Shown here: piece after piece, positions 27,577 through 36,614 of the stretch
Layout of the letters: each line of letters begins with the position of its first letter
Position numbering within the stretch: position 1 is the stretch's first letter
Source of the DNA: Lysinibacillus sp. PLM2
GTDB lineage: Bacteria; Bacillota; Bacilli; Bacillales_A; Planococcaceae
Reading direction: 5' to 3'
DNA length: 64,000 bases
Assembly: GCA_023168345.1 (NCBI GenBank)
Contig: AP025689.1
Coordinates: 1,734,001 to 1,798,000 of the forward strand
The notes under the pieces: generated by a model
Seen by the model: the letters and a program-made list of their open reading frames with translations, nothing else
Databases searched by the model: none
What the model was told of the DNA's origin: nothing
Program-made: the position numbers and the translations under genes

Positions 27577-27750
27577 CTAACGTCGATGTTCTACTAGGTC
27601 AATGGCACCTAACACAATGTGAGCTAACCCGAATCCAAAGACAGTGTTTGCAATCATTTTGTTAGAACCATGCTTTTGTTTCATTGCATACCCAGCAATA
27701 GTAACAGCCGAGCCTAGTACAGTTGGGATTAAACCTTCACGAAAATTCAT
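27577..27750 (-). CDS. Small hydrophobic membrane protein of unknown function
   Basis: 57 residues from ATG 27750, which has GGAGGGA 5-7 nt upstream. Two hydrophobic segments (about residues 8-24 and 36-52) are separated by a basic turn, KQKHGSNK, and the tail is DLVEHRR. It looks like a conserved small bacillar membrane protein, but I cannot assign a family. It sits within the deoD-bounded element, upstream of and in the same direction as the riboswitch-controlled CheY gene, with its own terminator between. Confidence 0.7.
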   Translation of the reverse strand: MNFREGLIPTVLGSAVTIAGYAMKQKHGSNKMIANTVFGFGLAHIVLGAIDLVEHRR

Positions 27751-27765
27751 ACGATATCCCTCCAT

Positions 27766-28205
27766 CTATGTTAGTTGGCGTAATTACACCGTTAATATTG
27801 TTCCTAAAAAGTAAAAGGATATGCATGACAGAAGATGGTATTGAATTTATTGATTATTTTACTGACGAATTTTCAAATTAGATGCAACTATACTAGAGAT
27901 AGGGTGTTTTTTAAAGAGGATATCATCAAACGTAAAATGAAATGGATAGCAAAGCTAAAAGTAGGTCACATCCTCACGGAAATGACTGATGATGACATAT
28001 TAGAATATCTTTAATGGAAAATAAATGTATAATAACAGACAACCGAAAAGAGTTGTCTGTTATTAAAAATGGTGACCAATGAGTGAACAAATCGTAAAAG
28101 TTTGATGGATTTACGTGTTTTTTATGAAAGCTATTTATAGTTTTAACTTTAGAAAATCTTGCAAAATCAAGCTTTTTAGAGTATCTTAAACCTACTGACA
28201 GTTTC
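27766..28205. other. Non-coding debris at the right end of the element
   Basis: No intact gene. A plus-strand open stretch ending at about 28014 reads FKEDIIKRKMKWIAKLKVG then HILTEMTDDDILEYL-stop; it has no start or SD and looks like the last part of a broken gene. A perfect 13-bp palindrome, AATAACAGACAAC / GTTGTCTGTTATT, lies at 28031-28064, without a good T-run. The region abuts the right deoD repeat. Confidence 0.4.
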
Positions 28206-28259
28206 CAACATTCAATGATAGATTGTTGTTGCATTAGAGGCGGCAATTCAAGACTAGTT
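28206..28259 (+). repeat. Right attachment-site repeat (attR-like), truncated copy of the deoD end
   Basis: 54 bases repeating 26389-26443, including TTGCATTAGAGGCGGCAA and the deoD stop codon, with no functional deoD frame upstream. Confidence 0.85.
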
Positions 28260-28321
28260 CAGACTAGTGATTTAAAATCTTTAACAAAAAATTCAAACCG
28301 TATTGAATAGTCTAACGGAGT

Positions 28322-28354
28322 AAGACTGTCTATCATTTGGCAGTCTTTTCTTTT
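28322..28354 (+). terminator. Probable original deoD terminator
   Basis: AAGACTG pairs with CAGTCTT, followed by TTCTTTT. It lies just beyond the right deoD repeat. With the element removed it would stand about 65 nt after the deoD stop. Confidence 0.65.
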
Positions 28355-28426
28355 CGTAAGAATGCGAAACTGTTAATATGTAAATAACGTCTAATTAGTA
28401 ACCGTATATGAGAGTGGTGAATTGAA

Positions 28427-29956
28427 ATGGAAGAACAAAATCAACAAGAGAATTCTCGCATCGAGAATGAAAGGGAGCAAGTAGAACAATCAGAAAAACC
28501 AGCAAAGAAATTTATCCAAATTAAACCATTTACATTCATAATGCTAATGTTTATAACTATTCTTTTAACTGCAGGATTAACAATTTTTGCTTTAACATTC
28601 GGTGAAGAAAAGGTTGTCGAAGTTGTTAAACCTGTTGAAAGAGAAGAGTTTTCAAAATTATATGAAGCATACGATGAATTAAAAGAGAGATATTATATTG
28701 AACTTGATGATGAAACCATCATATATGGTGCAATAAATGGGATGTTCGATGCATTAGGTGATCCGTATTCTGATTACATGAACAAAGAAGAAGCAGCGCA
28801 TTTCAATTCAGATCTTTCTTCGAGTTTCCAAGGTATTGGTGCAGAAATTCAAGAACGTAATGGCAATATTGTCGTCGTATCACCAATTAAAAATTCTCCA
28901 GCAGAAAAAGCGGGAATTCAACCGGAAGATATAATTCTTCTAGTCGATGGAGAAAGTGTTCAAGGAATGAGCGCGACTGAAGCTGTGTTACTTATACGTG
29001 GTGAAAAAGGAACACCGGTTACGTTAACGATTCAACGAGGTTCAAGTGAAAATCTTATTGAAGTGAAAATTATTCGTGATGAGATTCCTATAGAAACCGT
29101 GTACGGTGAAATGGGTGAAGATAAAATAGCCCATATTCAAATTACATCTTTTAGCGAACAAACTTATAAAGAATTAACGAATATTCTTGAACAGTTTGAA
29201 AAGGATGGAATGAAGAGCATAGTTCTTGATGTCCGTCAAAACCCAGGTGGATATTTAACTTCTGCCATCGATATTGCTAACTTATTTGTAGAAGAAGGTA
29301 AACCAATTGTTCAATTACAAGAACGTGAAGGGGAGCCCCAAGTAATATTGTCTGATGGAAGGGAGAAATATGATTTACCAATTGTTGTTTTAATTGATAA
29401 CGGTAGTGCTTCTGCATCTGAAATTTTAGCTGGTGCTTTAAGTGAATCGGATGATGCTACTATTGTTGGGTTAAAATCATTTGGTAAAGGGACTGTTCAA
29501 ACAGTTAAAAACCTACCTGATGGGTCAAACCTAAAGTATACTAACGGGAAATGGCTTACACCTAATGGTAACTGGATAAATGAAAAAGGAATTGAACCGG
29601 ATGTTGTTGTCGATTATCCGGAATATGCAAAACTAACATATATTGACCCTGCAACTGAGCTAAAGGTTGGAAATGAGTCGATTACAGTTAACAACGCAGA
29701 AAAGATGTTAGATGCATTAGGTTATGATGTTGGCACAATTGATAACTCATATGATGATGATACTGTAGCAGCTGTTGAACAATTCCAAGAAGATAAGGAT
29801 CTTAATCTAACGGGTGTAATTGCTGGTGAAACAACGTATGCGTTAATGGATGCCTTAAGAGCAAAAATTGAAAATGAAGATCCACATATTTTAAAAGCTC
29901 ATGAACTATTAAAAGAACAGTTAGAGAAAAGTGATAGTAAGGCAGATCAAGAGTAG
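28427..29956 (+). CDS. ctpA: C-terminal processing serine protease (S41 family, CtpA/CtpB-like)
   Basis: 509 residues. A short charged N-terminus leads to one membrane anchor (about 37-60), so the rest is extracytoplasmic. A PDZ domain follows (about 125-205, AGIQPEDIILLVDGESV). The S41 core has GSASASEILAGAL near residue 326 holding the nucleophile Ser, and FGKGTVQ with the general-base Lys. The C-terminal domain is a peptidoglycan-binding type 1 repeat (about 420-480). The gene adjacent to deoD in B. subtilis is also a ctp. The ATG has GAGAGTGGTG upstream. CtpA and CtpB cannot be told apart here. Confidence 0.9.
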   Translation: MEEQNQQENSRIENEREQVEQSEKPAKKFIQIKPFTFIMLMFITILLTAGLTIFALTFGEEKVVEVVKPVEREEFSKLYEAYDELKERYYIELDDETIIYGAINGMFDALGDPYSDYMNKEEAAHFNSDLSSSFQGIGAEIQERNGNIVVVSPIKNSPAEKAGIQPEDIILLVDGESVQGMSATEAVLLIRGEKGTPVTLTIQRGSSENLIEVKIIRDEIPIETVYGEMGEDKIAHIQITSFSEQTYKELTNILEQFEKDGMKSIVLDVRQNPGGYLTSAIDIANLFVEEGKPIVQLQEREGEPQVILSDGREKYDLPIVVLIDNGSASASEILAGALSESDDATIVGLKSFGKGTVQTVKNLPDGSNLKYTNGKWLTPNGNWINEKGIEPDVVVDYPEYAKLTYIDPATELKVGNESITVNNAEKMLDALGYDVGTIDNSYDDDTVAAVEQFQEDKDLNLTGVIAGETTYALMDALRAKIENEDPHILKAHELLKEQLEKSDSKADQE

Positions 29957-29965
29957 ACGATATTT

Positions 29966-30012
29966 TAAAGGAGCTGTATTGTTCGAAACTAGAACATTTT
30001 ACAGCTCTTTTT
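29966..30012 (+). terminator. Intrinsic terminator after the Ctp protease gene
   Basis: GGAGCTGTATTGTTC pairs with GAACATTTTACAGCTC (one small mismatch), followed by TTTTTCT. Confidence 0.85.
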
Positions 30013-30037
30013 CTATAAAGGGAGCAGATGATAAAAT

Positions 30038-30937
30038 ATGAAAGATGTTTATTTATTTAGTGGCTTTTTAGGAAGCGGAAAAACCTCCATGCTAACGAAT
30101 GTCATTAAACAATTAAAGGAAAAAAATTTGAAGCCTGCTGTTATTATGAATGAATTAGGGAAATTACCCTTTGATTCTCAAGCGGTAGAAGATGATATTC
30201 CTCTAAAAGAAATGCTAGAAGGTTGTATCTGTTGTTCAGGTAGTGAAAAGACCGAGGCACAAATTCAAACATTATTAGTAAATGAGGATTTTGACGTATT
30301 AATCATAGAGACAACAGGAGCAGCACATCCTGTAGAAGCTTTAGATGCGGTTTATTCGCCCCTTTTTGCTGATCAATTGAATATTAAAGGGATTGTTACT
30401 GTGGCAGATAGTAAACTTTGGCTAGAACGAGAAAGTTTAACACCACAAGTTAGAAGCCTGTTTCTTGAGCAAATAAGACATGCCCATTTGTTACTAGCGA
30501 ATAAAATGGACTTACTTTCAGCATCTGAACAAGCTAAGGTCGTTTTTGAAATGCAAGGGATAAATCCGCATGCATTCATATTACAAACTACAAATGGTCA
30601 AGTCTCATATAAGTTATTAGAGAGCCTTCAAGCAACTTCAAGGATTTCAAAAGATAATATACATTCTGCGAAAATCGGACAGCACTTACATTTAAGCTCT
30701 CGTCTAATAGAGTTTCACAAGTCCTATACACAACAACAAATTGAAGATTGGATAAAGACTCTTCCAGCTACTGTTTATAGAATAAAAGGTTATATCCCTA
30801 TTGAAGGTGTAAAAAATCCAATGCTCTTTCAATATGCGTACGGTTTAGTACAGTGGCTCCCAGAGTATATTAAAATGCCTGCAAAGATTGTGCTCATTGG
30901 AGAAAATGTAGATGAGATTAAGATCATTGGAGAGTGA
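30038..30937 (+). CDS. CobW/COG0523 family G3E GTPase (metallochaperone-like)
   Basis: 299 residues. The Walker A motif FSGFLGSGKTSM (residues 7-18), the invariant metal-binding CxCC motif as GCICCS (Cys63, Cys65, Cys66), Walker B-type LIIETTGAAHP, and the base-specificity NKMD are all present. A CobW C-terminal domain (about 210-290) follows. Members deliver zinc or other metals to target enzymes under limitation. No Zur box or metal transporter is visible nearby, so the metal is unknown. ATG 30038 follows AAAGGGAG. Confidence 0.9.
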   Translation: MKDVYLFSGFLGSGKTSMLTNVIKQLKEKNLKPAVIMNELGKLPFDSQAVEDDIPLKEMLEGCICCSGSEKTEAQIQTLLVNEDFDVLIIETTGAAHPVEALDAVYSPLFADQLNIKGIVTVADSKLWLERESLTPQVRSLFLEQIRHAHLLLANKMDLLSASEQAKVVFEMQGINPHAFILQTTNGQVSYKLLESLQATSRISKDNIHSAKIGQHLHLSSRLIEFHKSYTQQQIEDWIKTLPATVYRIKGYIPIEGVKNPMLFQYAYGLVQWLPEYIKMPAKIVLIGENVDEIKIIGE

Positions 30938-31130
30938 TTTTAGTTTAACGCTTACTACATTAAGTACAGTTGGTAAGTAACATTTATTTCGATGAATTTT
31001 TATTGTCGTATTTAACTATGTTAAAATCGTTTTGAATAGGCTACATGTAATGGAGTATTTAAGCATAGATAACTATAGTGAATTTTTTGTTCATTCAATG
31101 GAGAGTTTTACACGGAATAGGAGAATAACT

Positions 31131-32207
31131 GTGAATCAAAAATCAATTATTTTAACAGGAGGGGGAACTGCCGGGCATGTTTCCTTAAATCAGGCAATTA
31201 TCCCTTCCTTATTAAAAGAAGGTTATAAAGTACATTATATTGGCTCCCATGATGGAATCGAGAAAGAAATTATAACAGAAAGCTTTCCTAGTATACCATA
31301 TCATGGTATATCAAGCGGGAAGCTCCGTCGTTACTTTTCAATGAAAAATTTTACAGATCCATTTAAAGTTATTGCAGGTGTGATGCAAGCTTTATCGATT
31401 ATACGAAAAATCAAACCGTCTATTATCTTTTCAAAAGGTGGCTTTGTATCAGTACCTGTTGTGATTGCTGCAAAATTAGCTAAGATCCCTGTTGTGATTC
31501 ATGAATCGGATGTAACACCTGGTCTTGCCAATAAGCTTGCATTGCCATTTGCATCCCATGTATTTACAATATTTCAGGATACATTAAAATATTTACCTGA
31601 AAATAAAGCTACATGTACTGGTTCAATTGTTAGACAAGAACTATTTGAAGGAAATAAAAGTGCTGGCATTGAAAGCTGTGGCTTTGATAATAGTAAATCT
31701 GTGTTATTAGTAATGGGTGGAAGTTTAGGGTCAGTCGTTTTAAATGATGCACTTAGAAGTAACCTTCCTGAACTACTAGTGGATTACAACATTATTCACC
31801 TTTGCGGAAAAGGAAATGTAGATAAATCCCTTGATAGTTTAAAAGGCTATAAGCAATTTGATTATGTTACAACTGAGTTGCCAAACTTATTGCATGCTGC
31901 TGATTTAATCGTTTCGCGCGCGGGTTCGAATTCTATTTATGAATTTTTAGCGTTGAAAAAACCAATGCTTTTAATTCCTCTTTCGGCATCAAAAAGTAGA
32001 GGAGATCAAATCTTAAATGCAAGGATTTTTGAAAAGCTAGGTTATGCAATAGTATTAGAAGAAGAGGAACTAACGAAAAATACGTTTTTAAAATCGATTA
32101 AACGATTAATTACACAAAAAACAGATATGATAAGAACAATGGAGAATGCAGAACGTCCGAAAACTCCGGATGAAATGGTTCAGTTAATTTTGCAATTTGA
32201 AAAATAA
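31131..32207 (+). CDS. murG: MurG-type glycosyltransferase (orphan)
   Basis: UDP-GlcNAc:lipid I N-acetylglucosaminyltransferase family (GT28), making lipid II for peptidoglycan. 358 residues from GTG 31131 (SD TAGGAGAA); the 33-codon upstream extension has no SD. Seen: the N-terminal G-loop TGGGTAGHV, HYIGSHDGIEKEII, a second G-loop VMGGSLGS, and the donor-binding stretch ADLIVSRAGSNSIYEFLALKKPMLLIPL. It is monocistronic and outside any mur/fts cluster, unlike canonical murG, so it may be the second MurG known from several Bacillales. A bidirectional terminator follows. Confidence 0.88.
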   Translation: MNQKSIILTGGGTAGHVSLNQAIIPSLLKEGYKVHYIGSHDGIEKEIITESFPSIPYHGISSGKLRRYFSMKNFTDPFKVIAGVMQALSIIRKIKPSIIFSKGGFVSVPVVIAAKLAKIPVVIHESDVTPGLANKLALPFASHVFTIFQDTLKYLPENKATCTGSIVRQELFEGNKSAGIESCGFDNSKSVLLVMGGSLGSVVLNDALRSNLPELLVDYNIIHLCGKGNVDKSLDSLKGYKQFDYVTTELPNLLHAADLIVSRAGSNSIYEFLALKKPMLLIPLSASKSRGDQILNARIFEKLGYAIVLEEEELTKNTFLKSIKRLITQKTDMIRTMENAERPKTPDEMVQLILQFEK

Positions 32208-32250
32208 AAAGTCGACAAAATCTTTTTAGATTTTGTCGACTTTCTTTTTA
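32208..32250. terminator. Bidirectional terminator between murG and the GNAT gene
   Basis: A long stem AAAGTCGACAAAATCT / AGATTTTGTCGACTTT sits between two convergent stop codons, with A and T runs on either side. Confidence 0.9.
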
Positions 32251-32252
32251 CA

Positions 32253-32801
32253 TTACATTGCCTGTTCTTCTTCGTTCGTTTTCTCATTTGCAGTTACCAA
32301 ATAGAATAAATCTTTTGGAATTTTATATAAATCGTATTTTCTTTCACCAGCATTTATTTCATCAAAAAGAGCTGGGTGACATTCGTTTGCCTCTATAACA
32401 TAGGGTAACTTCATGGAGGCGCGCTTTGATTTTTCATTTTCTTTACGGATTCTTAAGAACACTGTGTGAATTTGATGTTCAAAGAATAGTTCAGTTAGAA
32501 ATAGCTTCTTTGCTAACTGATTATAGCCTTTGCCTTGGTAAGGGGCACCGATCCACGTACCTAAAAATCCAGCACCATCCTGAATATCGAAGAGACTAAT
32601 TGTGCCAATTGGTTGACCCCAATCATCTGTAATTGTTCGGGAGATTGTTTTACCTAATTGCTCTTCCTCGATTAATTGTTTAGTCATAAACATATATTCT
32701 TCAGCTGAAGTAGCTTTTTGACGAACATATGGGAAAACAGATGGATGACTCATTAATTGATATAATTCGTTTGTTTCTGAGAGTTCACGATGTTTTAACA
32801 T
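32253..32801 (-). CDS. GNAT family N-acetyltransferase
   Basis: 182 residues from ATG 32801, preceded by AAAAAGGAGG 8 nt upstream; the longer frame lacks an SD. RimJ/RimL-type fold: an N-terminal substrate arm (LYQLMSHPSVFPYVR), a central strand TISLFDIQDGAGFLGTWIG, and the acetyl-CoA-binding motif A as PYQGKGYNQLAKKL. The C-terminus is acidic. The substrate cannot be inferred. Confidence 0.85.
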   Translation of the reverse strand: MLKHRELSETNELYQLMSHPSVFPYVRQKATSAEEYMFMTKQLIEEEQLGKTISRTITDDWGQPIGTISLFDIQDGAGFLGTWIGAPYQGKGYNQLAKKLFLTELFFEHQIHTVFLRIRKENEKSKRASMKLPYVIEANECHPALFDEINAGERKYDLYKIPKDLFYLVTANEKTNEEEQAM

Positions 32802-33137
32802 GTTAAACGCCTCCTTTTTAGGATAGTTGCAAGCCAAAAAACATAAATCACAAGGCAACAGTTTTTACAAAATAGAAAATTAAACCTAAAAAAAACCAGG
32901 CGTTCAACAACGGAGAATTTATCTCTTCGTTTTCCCTGAGTTTTACTTAGAACATCATAAAATGTAATTGTAAAAGTATCATATAATATAACTATAATTT
33001 TTTGCAATGGAAAAGTATTAAATTTTTTTTGTATTCTTTGTGATCAAATGTAAAAATTGTAAACGGCCAAAATAAAAAACTATTAACCATAGCCAAATTT
33101 CTTATATAATCAATGTTACAGGAAGGAGAGATGCAGT

Positions 33138-34103
33138 ATGGAGAGAACTTTTAGTAAAGTACATGGCTCTGGAAATACCTTTTATTTATATGAAACAAAT
33201 GATGAAACCGAACAAGACTGGGTAGCTCTAACGAGATGGTTATGTGATAAAGAAAATGAGGGGGGAGCAGACGGCTTATTACTAGTGTTACCTTCTATAA
33301 AAGCAGAAGCTAAAATGAGAGTAATAAATGCTGACGGATCAGAAGCTTCTATGTGTGGTAATGGTTTGCGATGTGTTGCAAGACATGTATGTGAAAAACT
33401 AGGCGTAGATGAAGCAATCATAGAAACGATGAAAGCCGATTTAAAGGTGAAAAAAGAGAAATCAATTTACGGAAGTATACCAACCTATGCAGTTGAAATA
33501 TCACCCGTATCTTTCGAATTAGAAAGTTTACCTATGGAATATCACAATCAAACGGAAATACAAAATCAAATCATACAAGAATTTTCACCGACGATTCATT
33601 ATACTGCCGTTTCAGTTCCAAATCCACATTTAATAGGGATTGTTGATGAGCAATTTATTTCTGATAATTCACATCAGTTATCTTTAGCAGAACTATTAAA
33701 TGGTGAAAATGAATTTTGTTCAGACGGCGTAAATGTAAGTTATGCATATCCGATGAAAAATGACACTATTTTTGTTCGCACTTTTGAACGAGGTGTAGGT
33801 TTTACAAATGCTTGTGGGACAGCGATGACAGCATCTGCATTAGTTGCAAAATTAAACAATATTGTAGATAGCGAAATGGTCACAGTATTTAATCCTGGGG
33901 GATTCGTGAAATGTAATGTGATTGAGGAAAATGGAGAATACTATTTAACGTTAATCGGAAATGCAACAGTCATTTGTACATACGTTATAAAAATGGAAAA
34001 TAACCAATATGAATTCGTTGGTAAAGAAGATACAAATGAACAATTGCAGTATGAAAAATGTATGGAAATCGTTAAACAAGAAACTGCATCTTTCTTGTCT
34101 TAA
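33138..34103 (+). CDS. dapF: Diaminopimelate epimerase
   Basis: Interconverts LL- and meso-diaminopimelate for lysine and peptidoglycan synthesis. 321 residues, longer than the usual 270-285 because of a C-terminal tail of about 40 residues. The catalytic pair is Cys73 (EASMCGNGLRC) and Cys226 (TNACGTAM); the usual second motif is ACGTG, so the residue after Thr differs. N-terminal KVHGSGNTF is conserved. ATG 33138 follows GGAAGGAGAG. It is monocistronic and closed by a terminator. Confidence 0.9.
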   Translation: MERTFSKVHGSGNTFYLYETNDETEQDWVALTRWLCDKENEGGADGLLLVLPSIKAEAKMRVINADGSEASMCGNGLRCVARHVCEKLGVDEAIIETMKADLKVKKEKSIYGSIPTYAVEISPVSFELESLPMEYHNQTEIQNQIIQEFSPTIHYTAVSVPNPHLIGIVDEQFISDNSHQLSLAELLNGENEFCSDGVNVSYAYPMKNDTIFVRTFERGVGFTNACGTAMTASALVAKLNNIVDSEMVTVFNPGGFVKCNVIEENGEYYLTLIGNATVICTYVIKMENNQYEFVGKEDTNEQLQYEKCMEIVKQETASFLS

Positions 34104-34195
34104 ATTATGGCTAAATAATCTGTTTTATGTATTATAGAAGAAAAATTATTAGTGAATTTTAAAATAAGTCATTTTAATGAATACTTCATATTTTT

Positions 34196-34239
34196 AAAGG
34201 GTTACATTTTAAGTTAAACTTAAAGTGTAACTCTTTTTG
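34196..34239 (+). terminator. Intrinsic terminator after dapF
   Basis: GGGTTACATTTTAAG pairs with CTTAAAGTGTAACTC (one G-T pair), followed by TTTTTGT. Confidence 0.82.
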
Positions 34240-34286
34240 TTAGTTTTTGGTTATGTTCTAGTCGTGTTTTTACGGAAGGTGAAAAG

Positions 34287-34964
34287 ATGAAGAAAAAAAT
34301 TTTACTAATAGAAGACGAAAAGAATATTGCTCGTTTTATTGAACTTGAGCTACAACATGAACAATTTGATGTAACAGTATCCTATGATGGACGAGAAGGG
34401 TTAAGCAAAGCATTAGAAGATAGCTTTGACTGTATTTTACTGGATGTCATGCTCCCTAAATTAAATGGACTAGAGGTTTGCAGAAGAATTCGAGCGAATA
34501 AAGATGTTCCGATTATTTTACTAACAGCGCGTGATGAAGTCATGGATCGAGTAGCTGGTTTAGATGCAGGGGCAGATGATTATATAGTAAAGCCCTTCGC
34601 TATTGAAGAATTGCTAGCTAGAATTCGTTCTATTTTTCGGAGAGTGAATAATCAACAAGTATTACATAATGATAATATTGAAGTTCGTGATATAAAGATA
34701 AACCCGAACTCCTATGAAGTATATTTTAAAAATAAGAAACTAGATTTAACAAAAACGGAATATGATTTATTAAAACTTTTGTGTGAAAATAAAAATCGTG
34801 TATGTACAAGAGAACTGATATTACAAAACATCTGGGGATATGAGTCTGAAGTGGAAACAAATGTTGTCGATGTATATATTCGTCATTTAAGAGCTAAGTT
34901 AAAAACGGATGGAGAACTAATTATCGAAACAGTTCGAGGCGTTGGGTATGTGGTAAGAGAATGA
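34287..34964 (+). CDS. OmpR-family response regulator (ArlR/YkoG-like)
   Basis: 225 residues. The receiver domain has Asp9/10 and phosphoacceptor Asp53 (ILLDVMLP), Thr in LLTARDE and Lys in YIVKPF. The C-terminal winged helix is of OmpR type ([20 protein letters not shown], and the wing [12 protein letters not shown]). The stop overlaps the kinase start by 4 bases (ATGA). ATG 34287 follows GGAAGGTG. The partner kinase is closest to ArlS/YkoH, so regulation of surface or autolysis functions is possible but not shown. Confidence 0.92.
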   Translation: MKKKILLIEDEKNIARFIELELQHEQFDVTVSYDGREGLSKALEDSFDCILLDVMLPKLNGLEVCRRIRANKDVPIILLTARDEVMDRVAGLDAGADDYIVKPFAIEELLARIRSIFRRVNNQQVLHNDNIEVRDIKINPNSYEVYFKNKKLDLTKTEYDLLKLLCENKNRVCTRELILQNIWGYESEVETNVVDVYIRHLRAKLKTDGELIIETVRGVGYVVRE

Positions 34965-36358
34965 AAAAATTAAAAAATTATTTTTTAAACCTTTCTTTAA
35001 AGAAAAAATGGACCCTATCAGCTTCGTTAATTATTTTTATTAGTTTTGCTTGTATCTGTGTAGTGATCTATTTTGCTTTATACACGTGGCTTTATAATAA
35101 TGAACAAAATAATGCCTTAAGAACGGTGGATGATTTATCTTCCTTTTTTAATTCACAAGATGGTTCTATAACGATTCATGAATTCCAAGAAAATGCTGGT
35201 TTAATGAAATCCATCATTAACCAAAATCAAACCGTTCGTATTTTTAATTTGGATGGCTATGAAGTATTACGTATTAATAATGAATCACCGGCAGCTCAAA
35301 TAAATGTATCCTATGATGAATTAGTGAAAACCTATGTTACAAAAGTGAAAGTAGAAGGAAATGACGTTATTGCTATTAGTCGTGTTGTACATATTGGACA
35401 GTTTCACGGATATATGCAGTTAATTCATCCATTAAAAAGCTTTCAATCCATGATGCAATATGTACTGACAGCTATGCTAATAGCTGGTTTTGGAGCAATA
35501 CTACTAGCTGGATTAGTTAGTTCATATTTATCAAAGTTATTATTAAAACCATTAGGGGATCTACGTGATTCGATGCAATCTGTAAAAGAAAAAGGTTTTG
35601 AAGAAAGGATTAAGTTTACCTATCAAATAGATGACGAAATAGGAGACTTACTTAAAATTTATCAATCAATGATTGATGAGCTTCAAGTATCCTTTGCAAA
35701 ACAGCAACAATTTGTTTCTGATGCATCCCATGAACTACGTACGCCTATTCAAGCGATCGAAGGTCATTTATCTTTAATTAAAAGATGGGGGAAAAGTGAC
35801 CCTGAAATAATGGAGGAATCTTTAAATACTTCTATTAAAGAGGTTCAAAGGATGAAGAAAATGATTGAAGAATTATTGGATTTGGCTCGTAGAGAGGAGA
35901 AAGACATTGAAGCAATTGCAAATATTGAAAAGGTATTACAGTCTGTTCAAGAGGAATTGCTTATCATTTATAGGGACTCAGAAATCCAATTGAATTTCAT
36001 AGGAGACCCTAAACCAGTTGCGATTACTGAAAATGCACTTGCACAAATAATACGGAATATAATAGAAAATGGTATACGTTATAACGATAAAAAACCTATT
36101 ATCCAAGTACAAGTTAATTTTTTAACGGAGAATACTTTTTTAACTATTAAAGATAATGGGATAGGCATATCTCAGAATAATATTCAGAAGATTTTTGACC
36201 GATTTTTTAGAGTGGATGATTCAAGAGAGGCCGTTGGAGGTGGTACAGGGTTAGGCTTAAGTATAACTAAAATGCTAGCAGATAAATATGATATAGAGAT
36301 GGATGTATCCAGTGAAATTGGAGAAGGCACAACCTTTATTTTACGTTTTCCTAACTGA
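34961..36358 (+). CDS. Sensor histidine kinase (ArlS/YkoH-like)
   Basis: 465 residues. TM1 (about 16-40), an extracellular sensor of about 125 residues, TM2 (about 168-190) and HAMP (about 190-245) are followed by the dimerisation box [16 protein letters not shown] with phosphorylated His257. The ATPase domain has N-box [11 protein letters not shown]1 IKDNGIGIS and G2 GGGTGLGLS. The run [18 protein letters not shown] after the H-box is characteristic of the ArlS/YkoH group. The 4-base overlap with the regulator means coupled translation. Confidence 0.92.
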   Translation: MKKLKNYFLNLSLKKKWTLSASLIIFISFACICVVIYFALYTWLYNNEQNNALRTVDDLSSFFNSQDGSITIHEFQENAGLMKSIINQNQTVRIFNLDGYEVLRINNESPAAQINVSYDELVKTYVTKVKVEGNDVIAISRVVHIGQFHGYMQLIHPLKSFQSMMQYVLTAMLIAGFGAILLAGLVSSYLSKLLLKPLGDLRDSMQSVKEKGFEERIKFTYQIDDEIGDLLKIYQSMIDELQVSFAKQQQFVSDASHELRTPIQAIEGHLSLIKRWGKSDPEIMEESLNTSIKEVQRMKKMIEELLDLARREEKDIEAIANIEKVLQSVQEELLIIYRDSEIQLNFIGDPKPVAITENALAQIIRNIIENGIRYNDKKPIIQVQVNFLTENTFLTIKDNGIGISQNNIQKIFDRFFRVDDSREAVGGGTGLGLSITKMLADKYDIEMDVSSEIGEGTTFILRFPN

Positions 36359-36614
36359 AAATTTATTATTTTGTAAAAAGTTTTATGTTTTTTCTATTAG
36401 TTAACTAAAATTTTTGCTAAATTTTTTAAAAATAGTTGTATTTTTTGTGAAGAGTAGTAAGATTAAAATGGAAAAATAACGTTCATCATTAGAAACAATT
36501 CCATTTACTTATTAAATTGATTTAAATTATAAATTGTTGATACATGATGATATTTGTTATAAATAAATAGAAACAATGGAACTGCCGTGTGGCAAAATTT
36601 TGGAGGTTATTCTC

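Larger units (their letters stand above)
26444..28205. mobile_element. Decayed integrative element inserted at the 3' end of deoD
   Basis: About 1.76 kb bounded by a near-perfect duplication of the deoD 3' end. It contains, in order: a terminator, a minus-strand tyrosine-recombinase relic next to attL, a c-di-GMP-riboswitch-controlled CheY-like gene, a small membrane-protein gene, and non-coding debris. Tyrosine recombinases commonly target gene 3' ends and leave the target gene intact on one side, as here. Calling it one element is inference; the repeat and the integrase relic are seen directly. Confidence 0.7.

Noticed and set aside
28031-28064. 13-bp perfect palindrome considered as a terminator
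   Set aside because: No T-run on either strand and no gene ending there; left as debris structure.
27974-28246. 90-codon minus-strand ORF at the right end of the deoD element
   Set aside because: It spans the palindrome and the duplicated deoD end in antisense and has no SD; not a gene.
30373-30579. Minus-strand ORF inside the CobW-type gene
   Set aside because: Complementary-frame shadow of a well-supported gene, with no SD.
36576-36614. 13-codon N-terminal extension of odhA
   Set aside because: It covers the SD of the ATG at 36615 and is absent from the family N-terminus as I know it.
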